A stretch of 64,000 nucleotides of DNA from Artemia franciscana (lineage: Eukaryota > Arthropoda > Branchiopoda > Anostraca > Artemiidae). Below are positions 54,820 through 64,000 of the stretch, piece by piece (within the stretch, counting starts at the first letter, position 1; the number at the start of each line of letters is the position of its first letter). The notes under the pieces were generated by a model. The model searched no databases and had not been told where the DNA came from. It saw nothing but the letters and a program-made list of their open reading frames with translations. The translations under genes were made by a program, and so were the position numbers. Where the stretch lies: positions 44,765,453 through 44,829,452 of the forward strand of contig NC_088867.1 of NCBI RefSeq assembly GCF_032884065.1, read 5' to 3'.

Positions 54820-54915
54820 AAGAGTACTCCCTTGCAACAACTGGGCATCGAACCTCAGTCCCGAAAGTTTTGAGGCGTGTCTTTATCCACTGCGCTGTTG
54901 CAAGGTTTATTTAGA
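54820..54915 (-). repeat. tRNA-like sequence, probably a SINE head
   Basis: On the minus strand, CTTGCAACAGCGCAGTGGAT (A-box-like) is followed by GGACTGAGGTTCGATGCCC (B box) and a GTTGTTGCAAGG acceptor-like complement. The internal arms pair poorly and no clear anticodon loop forms, so a tRNA-derived repeat is more likely than a functional tRNA. Confidence 0.5.
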
Positions 54916-55289
54916 ACTTAATTTTTGTGCGTGAATATTTTTAAAATCAGACCCTTCACTGTGATGAATCATAACTAAAGAGCCACCTCTGTCAGTGCAT
55001 CCAAATGCGTCCGTTAAAACTTTGAGGTAGGGATTTTTTTTTTAAATTAAAAAGGTCAGATAACAAAACTCAGGTGTCAACACAACCCCCCAGGGCCTCA
55101 GGGCAGGTGTTGTAAGTTATTCCCTGGGGGTATATATGGTTCTTATGAAAGGGATACTCGTCAAACTTCGGAGAAGGTTCAATAGTTACTAATATAAATG
55201 ATAATATATATTATAATGCAATATAATATAAATGATATAATATAATATAAATAATATAAAACAATAGTTGCTAATATAAATGAGTAAAT

Positions 55290-55510
55290 AAATCTTAAAA
55301 CGGCTGTTCTCTCCTCAACGCCCCGCTCTTTCCGCTAAAGTTTGACTTTCTTTCAACTCTGCTTTTTAAACAGTAAAAAACTTTAGTGTAAAGAGCAGGG
55401 CATTGAGGAGGGAACAGCCCCTTTCACATACAGAGCAATTTTTGTTCGTTTTAAGTTTTAATGTCGCTTCTTACTTTCAGTTAAAAAAACTTTTTTTTTT
55501 TAAATTACTC
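55290..55510 (+). repeat. R1 palindromic-module fragment, copy 5
   Basis: GTTCTCTCCTCAACGCCC and CGCTCTTTCCGCTAAAG are mirrored by CTTTAGTGTAAAGAGCAGGG and GAGGAGGGAAC, followed by the R1 end TTTTTGTTCGTTTTAAG ... CTTTCAGTTAAAAAAAC. Confidence 0.75.
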
Positions 55511-55599
55511 TCTGAACGTTTTTGAATTAAAGCATGTTTTGATTTGGGCTGTCCGCACAAAAATAATTAAAACAAAATTTGCATTTTTTTTTTTTTTGC

Positions 55600-56335
55600 T
55601 AAATCGCTTTCTCATAGTTTTGATCGGACAATTTTGAGGAAAAAGGAGCCGAGGAGGAGGCCTAGTTGCCCTTCAATTTTTTGGTTACTTAAAAAGGCAA
55701 TTAGAACTTTAAATTTTTTACGATCATTTTTATTAGTAAAAAATGTACGTAACTTACCATTTAACTTACGTAACGAACTTCTATATTCGTATGTTTTTAT
55801 TATGTATATGAGGGGGTTCACTCCCTCGTCAATATCTCGTTCTTTACACTAAAGCTAAAATTTTGTTTCAATTCCTTAAGAATGACCCCTGAATCACAAA
55901 GGCCGTAGAATAAATAGTTGAAATTACTAAAAATACTTTATCGCAAAGAGCGAGGTATTAAGAAAAGGTGAACCCCTCATATGCGTAATAATTTCTGTTC
56001 GTTTTGAGTTTTAATGCTGCTCCTTACTTCACAGTTGAAAATGCTTTTTCATATTTATTTGTTCATTGTTTTTTTTTAAATAATGCTGGAAAATCCTGCA
56101 CCCCCTTAGTGGAGATTCTCTTCCTCCAAGACAAATTCCTCCATCGAAGGATCCCTCCCAGTAACACCCTCCCCTCAACCCCCCAACCAACAAATCCCCC
56201 TGAAACGCATGTACACTTCCCAATAACCATTACTATATGTAAACTCTGGTCAAAGTTTGTAACTTGAAGCCCCTCCCACGGCAACGGTGGGGAAGAGTAA
56301 GTCATCCCCAAAGACATAGTTATTATAAAAAAAAA
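55600..56335. repeat. R1 fragment cluster, copy 6
   Basis: The left part (55620-55750) is inverted R1 middle (AGGCCTAGTTGCCCTTCAAT). 55800-56050 is the palindromic module plus R1 end in direct orientation. 56080-56335 is inverted R1 again (CAAAGACATAGTTATT). Confidence 0.7.
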
Positions 56336-57038
56336 AAACAAGCATCAAGCAAGAGGTTTAGATTTTTGATATGTTGTTAGGTGTCTTTTTCTTGTTCAAA
56401 GGGCGAATAAACTATTTCTGTATCAATTTTTTCCCGGTCAAATCGTATTTTTCTCCTACTAAGAGTTTTGTAAGCCTTTTCTTTTGCTCCTGAATTTTCA
56501 GTCAAGTCACGTTCTCCGTGGCTCGTGAAAAATAGGAGGAGTGAGTTCTACTACTCTAGGATTCATTCAACAGGTACTTTTAGGGAAAACCCTCGCGTAC
56601 TTGTGTTCTACAGCAACTTATAGTTTTCCACCTGGCAAACATCCTATTATCCTTTAATTCCTTCTTGCACATGTTTAGGAGACCCATTTATTATACATAT
56701 TACCGTGAATATCGACAATCACTGGTGAACAGGGTTGCCGCAACGGTCAGTTCCTAAAGTACTAAAATTGCCCAAACTTGCGCGCTACACAACGATTTTC
56801 GGTGCTACAGTCAATTTTTTTTGCGCGTGTCGTGACTTGCACTGCAACACGCGCATGGTCTGTTTAAGCGTACTTCGATTAGTCTTGGGTCAATTTTTTC
56901 ATCTTTTTATTTCTGTTTAATTCAAACTTAGCACCAATCTAACGAAACGACAACGGCAAAAAGGCGAACTTGGTTATATCAACTTTGTGTCAATCTTTCG
57001 AAACAGATACGGAAAAAGGCACTCCGCGCTTTTTATGG
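56336..57038. other. Unassigned flank before R2b
   Basis: No supported gene. The short ORF at 56735-56920 has no motif. Confidence 0.4.
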
Positions 57039-58957
57039 CACTTTGTATCTACCAAGTGACATATAGCGATCGCAAATTCTGCCGGTCGATTAGTTTGTCG
57101 GTCTATCGGTCTGTCTGTGTGTCCCGGTACTTCCAGGTAAGCTAGGACGATGAAATTTGGCAGGCGTATCAGGAGCCAGACCAGATTAAATTATAAATTT
57201 TCGTTTCTCCGATTCGATTATCTAAAAGGGGGGAGTGGGGGACGGTTAAATTGGAAAAATTAGAAAAAGTGAGGTATTTTTAACTTACGAACGGGTGATC
57301 GCATCTTAATGAAATTTGATGTTTAGAAGGATATCATGTCTCAGAGCTCTTATTTCAAATCCCGACCAGATCTGGTAACATTGGGGGGAGTGGGGGGAAA
57401 CCTAAAATCTTGGAAAACCCTTAGAGTGGAGGAATCAGGATGAAACTTGGTGGAAAAATAAGCAAAAGTCCAAGATACGTGATTGACATAACTGGAATGG
57501 ATCTGCTCTCTTTGGGGGAGTTGGGGGGCGGAGGGTTAATTCTGAAAAACTAGAAAAAATAAGGTATTTTTAACTTACGAAGGAGTGATCGGATCTTAAT
57601 GAAATTCAATGTTTGGAAGGATATTATGTCTCAGAGTTCTTATTTTAAATCCCAACCGGATCCGGTGACATTTGGGGGAGTTGGGGGCCTAAAATCTTGG
57701 AAAACGCTAAGAGTTGAGGGATCGGGATGAAACTTGGTGGGAAAAATAAGCACAAGTCCTAGATACGTGATTGACGTAACCGGAACGGATCCGCTCTCTT
57801 TGGGGGAGTTGTTGGAGGGTTAATTCTGAAAAATTAGAAAAAAATGAGGTATTTTTAACTTACAAAGGAGTGATCGGATCTTAATGAAATTTCGCGTTTA
57901 GAAGGACATCGTAACTCAGATATCTTATTTTAAATTCCGACTGGATCCAGTGTCATTGGGGGGAGGGGGGGGGGGGACCAGAAATCTTGGAAAATGGTTA
58001 AAGCGGAGATATCAGGATGAAAATTGGTGGGAAGAATAAGCCTAAGTCCAAGATACTTGACTGACATAACGGGACCGGATCCGCTCTCTTTGGGGGAGTT
58101 GGGGGGAGGGGGAATAATTCGGAAAAATTAGAATAATGAGGTATTTGTAACTTACGAACGGGTGATCAGATCTTGATGAAATTTGATGATTGGAAGGATC
58201 TTGTGCTTTAGGGCTCTTATTTTAAATCTCGATCAGATCCAGTGACATTGGGGGGGGGGAGAAACCGAAAATCTTGGAAAACGTGAAAATTGAGGTATCT
58301 TTATCTTACGAATGAATGATCGGATCTTAATGAAACTTGATACATAGAAAGATCGTATGTCTCAGATGCTTGATTTTCAATTCGAACTGGATCCGCGGAC
58401 ATAGGGGGTTGGAGGGGGGAAACAGAAATCTTGGAAACGGGAAATCTCGGAAAACAGTTAGAGTGGATAGATCGGGATGAAACTTGATGGGAAGAATAAG
58501 CACAAGCTCTAGATACGTGATTGACATAATTGGATGGGATCCGCTCTCTATGGGGGAGCTGGGTGGGGATTTCCAGTGATTTGACGAGTTTGGCGCTTTT
58601 GGACGTGCTAGGGCGATGAAAATCGCCCTAATTATCGCCAAATTATGCCGTCCTGGCCGAGTTGGTTGGTGCGCTGGATTCGGGATCCTTTGTCTGAGAG
58701 GACGCGGGTTCGAATCCCAGTGTACCCAATTCTTCAGTTGGGACGGGGGTCAGTGGCGTGACTCTGTAAGCTTAGCCAGAGTCGACCCAGCTCTAAATGG
58801 GTACCTGGAGAAATCTGGGGAAGGTAAACTGGAAGGGTGTGTGAAAGCACAGGATGGCTAGCCCCCAACCCCCCATTGCACTTCCTGGCTGAAGAGCCAT
58901 GAAACGGAGATCAGCACCGCCGGTAGGGACTGTAAAGTCTAATGCCGTATCCTTTTT

Positions 58958-58993
<36 letters not shown>

Positions 58994-59340
58994 GGCGATG
59001 AAAATTGGTAGGCGTGTCAGGGAACTGCACAAATTGACTTGATAAAGTCGTTTTCCCCGATTCGACCATCTGGGGGGCTGAAGGAAGAAAAAAACAATTA
59101 AAAGAATTGAGGTACTTTTAACTTATGAGTGGTATGGAATGGATTTGGTGGGTGAATAAATTTTATTATTTAGGACCTTATGACTCAGAGCTCTTATTTT
59201 AAACCCCAACCGGCATTAAGCCTCTGATTTTCCTTTTAAATCAACCTATTGATTCTTAGAATTTTGCTAGAGCTCATACCATATTAGCTCTTGGCTCTTC
59301 CCACCTCGACACAAATGCCATATGAGCTCTTAGCTCTTGT
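57039..59340. repeat. R2 interspersed repeat, copy b (with SINE insertion)
   Basis: Same hairpin-like start (CACTTTGTATCTACCAAGTG) and same end (GCCATATGAGCTCTTAGC) as copy a. Internal units of about 290 bp start at GATCGGATCTTAATGAAA-like sites near 57297, 57587, 57872, 58163 and 58319. Copy a has fewer units. SINE S5 interrupts it. Confidence 0.8.
58647..58990 (+). mobile_element. SINE copy S5 (full length, with 15-bp target duplication)
   Basis: tRNA-like head (TGGCCGAGTTGG, GGTTCGAATCC), the common body, and a T-rich tail of over 30 bases. TAGGGCGATGAAAAT flanks it at 58609-58623 and 58991-59005. 23 extra bases (58624-58646, CGCCCTAATTATCGCCAAAT and on) separate the left duplication from the SINE start. 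Confidence 0.93.
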
Positions 59341-59818
59341 TGTTAATTCCTCTGCCTTTTTGTCAAAATCTTCATTATTTCGTCCAAGAAAAAAGAAAAA
59401 CTATAGCACTATTGAGCTACAAATTGTGTACAATTTGGTCATTCAGTGTAGCATGTTTTACATTGAATATAGTGCTGCACATGATGAAATAGTACTAAAA
59501 CAGCACTCTCGTGCTACAGGTGGCAACCCTGTCGGTAAATGTTCGAAACACCGTTTTCCTTTTTGGATTTAGTCGGCGTTGCCACTCAACTTTTTCAATT
59601 TAATGCAAGGTTTGAGGATGACAGGTTAGGTTATTTTAGGTTTGGTTAGGTTAACGTAGGTTAGGTTTTTAACCCATTTCTGAGATATGTAACCTAATTT
59701 AACTTAGTCCAACCCAACTTTAACTTTTACCATAAAAGCTTGCATAAGACTGAAAAGATGACTGGCAACACTGACTTTATCAAAGGAGAAAAAAAGTTAT
59801 TTCGGATGTTCACCGATG

Positions 59819-59819
<1 letters not shown>
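59341..59819. other. Flank with TTAGG-like words
   Basis: No gene. AGGTTAGG, TTTGGTTAGG and TAGGTTAGG cluster at about 59620-59670, mirrored by TAACCTAAT at about 59690. They resemble the arthropod telomere unit but are irregular. Confidence 0.4.

Positions 59820-59910
<91 letters not shown>
59820..59910. repeat. (AT)n microsatellite at Helitron H4
   Basis: About 90 bp of pure AT abutting the truncated 3' side of H4. Confidence 0.95.
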
Positions 59911-59912
<2 letters not shown>

Positions 59913-60521
59913 TAATGATTGCCCTTGAGCTTTGTTGATGGTGTTTGCTAATCAAACATTCCCTGTGTCCCTATTGTCATTTATATACCCCCCCCTATGC
60001 CCCCTGGCATCCCTGTTGTAGTTGTGTCCCAGTCATCATTTATATTCCATGTGTCCTGGTGTCCCGGTTTGTAATTTCTCTTTGAGTGTCCTGGTCGTCA
60101 TTTATATTCCCTGTGTCCTGGTCATCATTTGTGTCCCAGGATTGTCAGGTTTAACAACTCTTGAACATCCTGGTCATGATTTATATATCCCCCCTGTGCC
60201 CCCTGGTGTCCCCATTGTAGTTGTGTCCCTGTGTCCTGGTTGTCATTTATATTCCCTGTGTCCCAGTTGTTATTTGTGTCCCAGTCTGTAATTTCTCTTT
60301 AAGTGTCCTGGTTGTCATTTATATTCCCTGTGTCCCAGTCTGTAATTTTGTCAGTCAACAAACATGATGTCAGTCATCAAACAACTTCACAAAGGCATAA
60401 TCCTCCATCCTTATAATGACATCAGTCAACAAACATGACATCAGTTGACAAACATGATGTCAGTTGACAGTCAACAAACATGACATCAGTACACAGACAA
60501 ACAACTTATTTATATATAAAT
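59911..60521 (-). mobile_element. Helitron copy H4 with CpG decay
   Basis: Minus orientation. It has the helicase motif VI remnant (59920-59960), the minisatellite and the 5' end (ACAACTTATTTATATATAAA at about 60502-60521). Where other copies have CCGGGACAC and GACGACCGG, this one has CCAGGACAC and GATGACCAG-type words. The 3' hairpin and CTAG are missing. Confidence 0.85.
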
Positions 60522-61771
60522 TATGGGAATTCCCATGGGGGGGAATGCCAGCCCATTTATAGCTGACTTGTTTTTAAGTCAACTAGAATATAAATATATG
60601 ATGGATAAGAATAATCCAATTAATTTAAAACATGCTTTGTCAAATAATAAAAGATATTTAGATGATATTTTGGTCTTAAATTGTAAGGATTTCATCGATA
60701 TTTCTAAAAATATATATCCATCAGAGCTTATTCTTGAGCCTAGTCATGGCGCTGGTCATGAAGATCATTTCTTAGATTTAAATGTTAATATTTGTGATAA
60801 TAATAAATTAAGTTTTAAAATATATAATAAAACGGATTATTTTGATTTTGAAGTGATTAGTTTCCCATTCCCTGAAAGTAATATACACTCAAATATCACA
60901 TATTCAGCGTTTTTCTCACAGTTACTTCGTTATGCAAGGATTTGTAGTAATTATATTGATTTTAAAAATAGATGTAAAATCTTAAGCCAAAAATTGATAT
61001 CAAGAGGTTTTTTTGCAAATAAATTAACTTGGCAATTTAAAAAATTTAGTTTTCATTATAACGAACTTTTAAATAAATATCAAAAGAATTATCTAGAAAT
61101 ACTTAAAGAAATTTTTAACTAATTTTGGAGGTTCGAGAAATGTTGTCACAGCGCCATTTATTTTGAATTGTGTTTCTAATTTAGCGGATTTTTTAAAAAA
61201 ATTAGCCACACGGTAAAGATGAATTCTATAATTGTTTAGTTCATTCAGGTTTTTTGCAATGTGTTAATATTTGTGATTTGGTAAAATTTATAATATTTAG
61301 TTTACCTATTGTTGCTAAAGGGAGGGATATATTAACAGGATAAGCTTGTTTTGGTTTTACTTGGTTGTTTTACATTTGCTGTTTTTTTTTCATAGGCGTG
61401 TATTTTGGGGGTGATACCTGACGCGGGGATGCCATGGATATTCTGTGGTAGCCACAACACTGTACTGGGTAGAGAATTTAGAGTGGCGAAACCCTATATA
61501 GGCCAGTGTATTCTCCTGATGAGCCCTTATGTTGGGTGTTGCCTCTGAATTATTTGTCTATATTATTTTTTCTATTGTTCGGTAAATGACGACTTATACT
61601 TATTGATGACATGACTGCCTGTCCATTGATTATTCTTTATGGTTGATTGTGTGTGGCTATGCTGTTTGACCTATGTGATTGTATGGATGAGTGGGGTTAA
61701 GGCCTCATTCAAGTGCTGGTCTATATTAATCACTAATTTAGGAAAACAGTCTTCCTTTTCTCCTTCTGTCT

Positions 61772-61807
<36 letters not shown>

Positions 61808-61847
61808 TGTTTGTGCTGTAGCATTGGTGATTTCTCTTTTAAAGAGA

Positions 61848-61855
<8 letters not shown>
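60522..61855 (+). mobile_element. Naiad-type Penelope-like element, copy C (5'-truncated)
   Basis: Begins inside motif B of the reverse transcriptase, fused to the 5' end of Helitron H4, and runs to the shared Naiad 3' end before an (AT)n array. It keeps the long 3' UTR found in copy A (61123-61840). A T-run of over 30 bases (about 61770-61806) interrupts the UTR end. Confidence 0.9.
60523..61122 (+). pseudogene. Naiad C reverse transcriptase fragment
   Basis: 199 codons, open: MGIPMGGNASPFIADLFL (motif B), RYLDDILVLN (motif C) and the thumb to EILKEIFN. It lacks the N-terminal palm, linker and endonuclease, so it cannot act alone. The start codon is only the first ATG after the truncation. 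Confidence 0.88.

Positions 61856-61897
<42 letters not shown>
61856..61897. repeat. (AT)n array at the 3' end of Naiad C
   Basis: About 40 bp of AT after AAAGAGAATATAC. Confidence 0.95.
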
Positions 61898-61902
<5 letters not shown>

Positions 61903-62470
61903 CACGACAAACAATTAATGGAAGAATATTCTTATGGCAAAACAATTTTAGCAGTTTTTTTATCACGTAACTTTTTAACATTTTCAACGAATTATCAAAC
62001 GCTAAATTTAATGTTAATTTTCACTCTAAATAATTACACGAGAAATTAACCTGAATTGAGCTTAGTGACGACAACCTCATTAGATACTGACAATTTGAAT
62101 TTAGAAGACCTTGGCATTGTGACTGCGAGATTATGGCTGTTATCAAATTACACAAGAGAAAGGAGAAGGTTTTAACGAGTAACAATCGATAACTTGTAGT
62201 GGACAGACTCCTAGTGATAACCTAAAAATATAGTTTTCTTTTATTTTAAAAGGATGTCTTTTCCGGAGCTATATGGCGGAGTTGAAGGGTAAGACACGTT
62301 TTATGGTTACGGGGCGCGTAACGAAGCGGTACTCAGACACCTTCATAAAATACCAATAATATGGACGATCCGGTTTTTTGTTGCTTTTATCGGTATAGCC
62401 TACTTGTAATACAAAAGTGTAAATTCAGTAAAATTCGTTAAGATTACTTATAGGGCTAAACTCGGTAAAT
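61898..62470. other. Unassigned sequence left of FB3
   Basis: No gene seen. It may include more of the FB3 left arm, whose partner would lie beyond the window. Confidence 0.4.
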
Positions 62471-62905
62471 TTTTCGCAGTTCATATAATTGACTTACCAA
62501 TAAAGTGAAAATTCCACGTGATGCCTTTTCTTATGTTCTTTACGAATATTATAATAGCTTCTATCGCAAAATTTATATTTAAGCACTTTTTGAGTCCTTA
62601 AAAATGACGAATTTTTAATTAAAGTATTAGTTATCGGTTGTTTTTGACAAAATAATACTACGTTTCTTGGTCGTTTTTTCTTGGGCTGTTTTCTTGGTCG
62701 TTTTCAACAAAATAATACTACATTTTCTCAGTGCCAAAATTATATATAACTAGCTGTTGGGGTGGCGCTTCGCGCCACCCCAACACCTAGTTGGTGGGGG
62801 CGCTTCGCGCCCAACCCCAAGCCCCCCCGCGCGCGTAAGTCGTTGCGCGCCATATTAGTTACGCGCCATTGTAGTTGTGTCCCTTTGTCCCACCTGTGAA
62901 TATAG

Positions 62906-63395
<490 letters not shown>

Positions 63396-64000
63396 AACAT
63401 TCCCTGTGTCCCCGTCGTCATTTATATATCCCCCTGTGCCCCCCGGCGTCCCCGTTGTTGTTGTTTCCCTGTGTCCCGGTCGTCATTTCTATTCCCAGTG
63501 TCCCGGTCGTCATTTTTGTCCCGGTCGTCATTTGTGTTCCGGTCTGTAATTTCTCTTTGAGTGTCCTGGTCGTCATTTATATTCCCTGTGTCCCGGTCGT
63601 CATTTCTGTCCCGGTGCTTTGTTTATGGTGATTGCTAATCGAACATACCTTGTTTCCCGGTCGCTTTCTCTTTGAATGTCCCGGTCGTCATTTATATTCC
63701 CTGTATGTCCCGGTGTCCCGGTCGTCATTTGTGTCCCGATGTCCCGGTCTGTAATTTCGTCAGTCGACAAACATGACGTCAGTCGACACACAAACATGAC
63801 GTCACTCGACACACACACACACACACACACAGACAACTTATTTTTATATATATAGAGAACGTTAGTTTAGTTTAGTTTAGGTCAAAAAGTGCTTAAATTG
63901 GAATTTGCGGTAGAAGTGATTATTATTCGTAAAGAGCATAAAAAAGGCATCGAGTGGTATGTTCACTTTATTGGTAAGTTAATTATATGAACTGCGAAAA

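Overview
The window looks like a repeat-saturated arthropod nuclear genome. It is AT-rich, has spliceosomal introns with GT/AG borders, long (AT)n arrays and many nested transposable elements. No prokaryotic gene organisation, rRNA operon or CRISPR array is visible. Several repeat families resemble what I remember from branchiopod crustaceans such as Artemia, but that is recollection and was not tested.

The only host gene I can reconstruct is on the + strand and spans about 43 kb (coding exons at 9853-9904, 14062-14241, 35699-35813 or 49381-49495, and 52575-52689). It encodes a 153-residue secreted, probably GPI-anchored protein with a ten-cysteine Ly6/uPAR (three-finger, Quiver/Sleepless-like) domain. 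Its third coding exon exists in two homologous versions of exactly equal length and phase, 13.6 kb apart. This is the signature of mutually exclusive splicing.

The rest is intronic or flanking repeat. Region 1-8186 is a giant foldback (inverted-repeat) element with about 80-bp tandem subrepeats near its centre and remnants of a spliced, unrecognised gene in its arms; a Helitron sits in its left arm. Introns 1 and 2 hold a high-copy repeat (R1), tRNA-derived SINEs, a MITE-like element, three Helitron-type ends and two Naiad-type Penelope-like elements (GIY-YIG endonuclease before the reverse transcriptase, CxC linker) lying against (AT)n arrays. One Naiad carries a SINE fragment and a nested canonical Penelope-like element with an intact 695-codon ORF, 153-bp inverted pseudo-LTRs, a 13-bp target duplication and a hammerhead-like core. 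Farther on come an 84-bp minisatellite, an RTE-like LINE fragment, a hAT-like non-autonomous element and an R2 repeat.

Between the alternative exons lie a second large foldback element (about 38.24-47.29 kb) split by a deleted RTE-like LINE and minisatellites, and a 550-bp tandem duplication directly upstream of exon 3b. Downstream of the gene (after about 53 kb) are more R1 and R2 repeats, SINEs, a CpG-decayed Helitron joined to a third Naiad fragment, and a third foldback element that encloses a Helitron and runs off the right edge.

The elements form a readable insertion history: foldback 1 is older than Helitron H1, Naiad A is older than Helitron H2, and Naiad B is older than both the SINE fragment and the nested Penelope-like element. 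In several cases a second copy in the window supplies the empty site.
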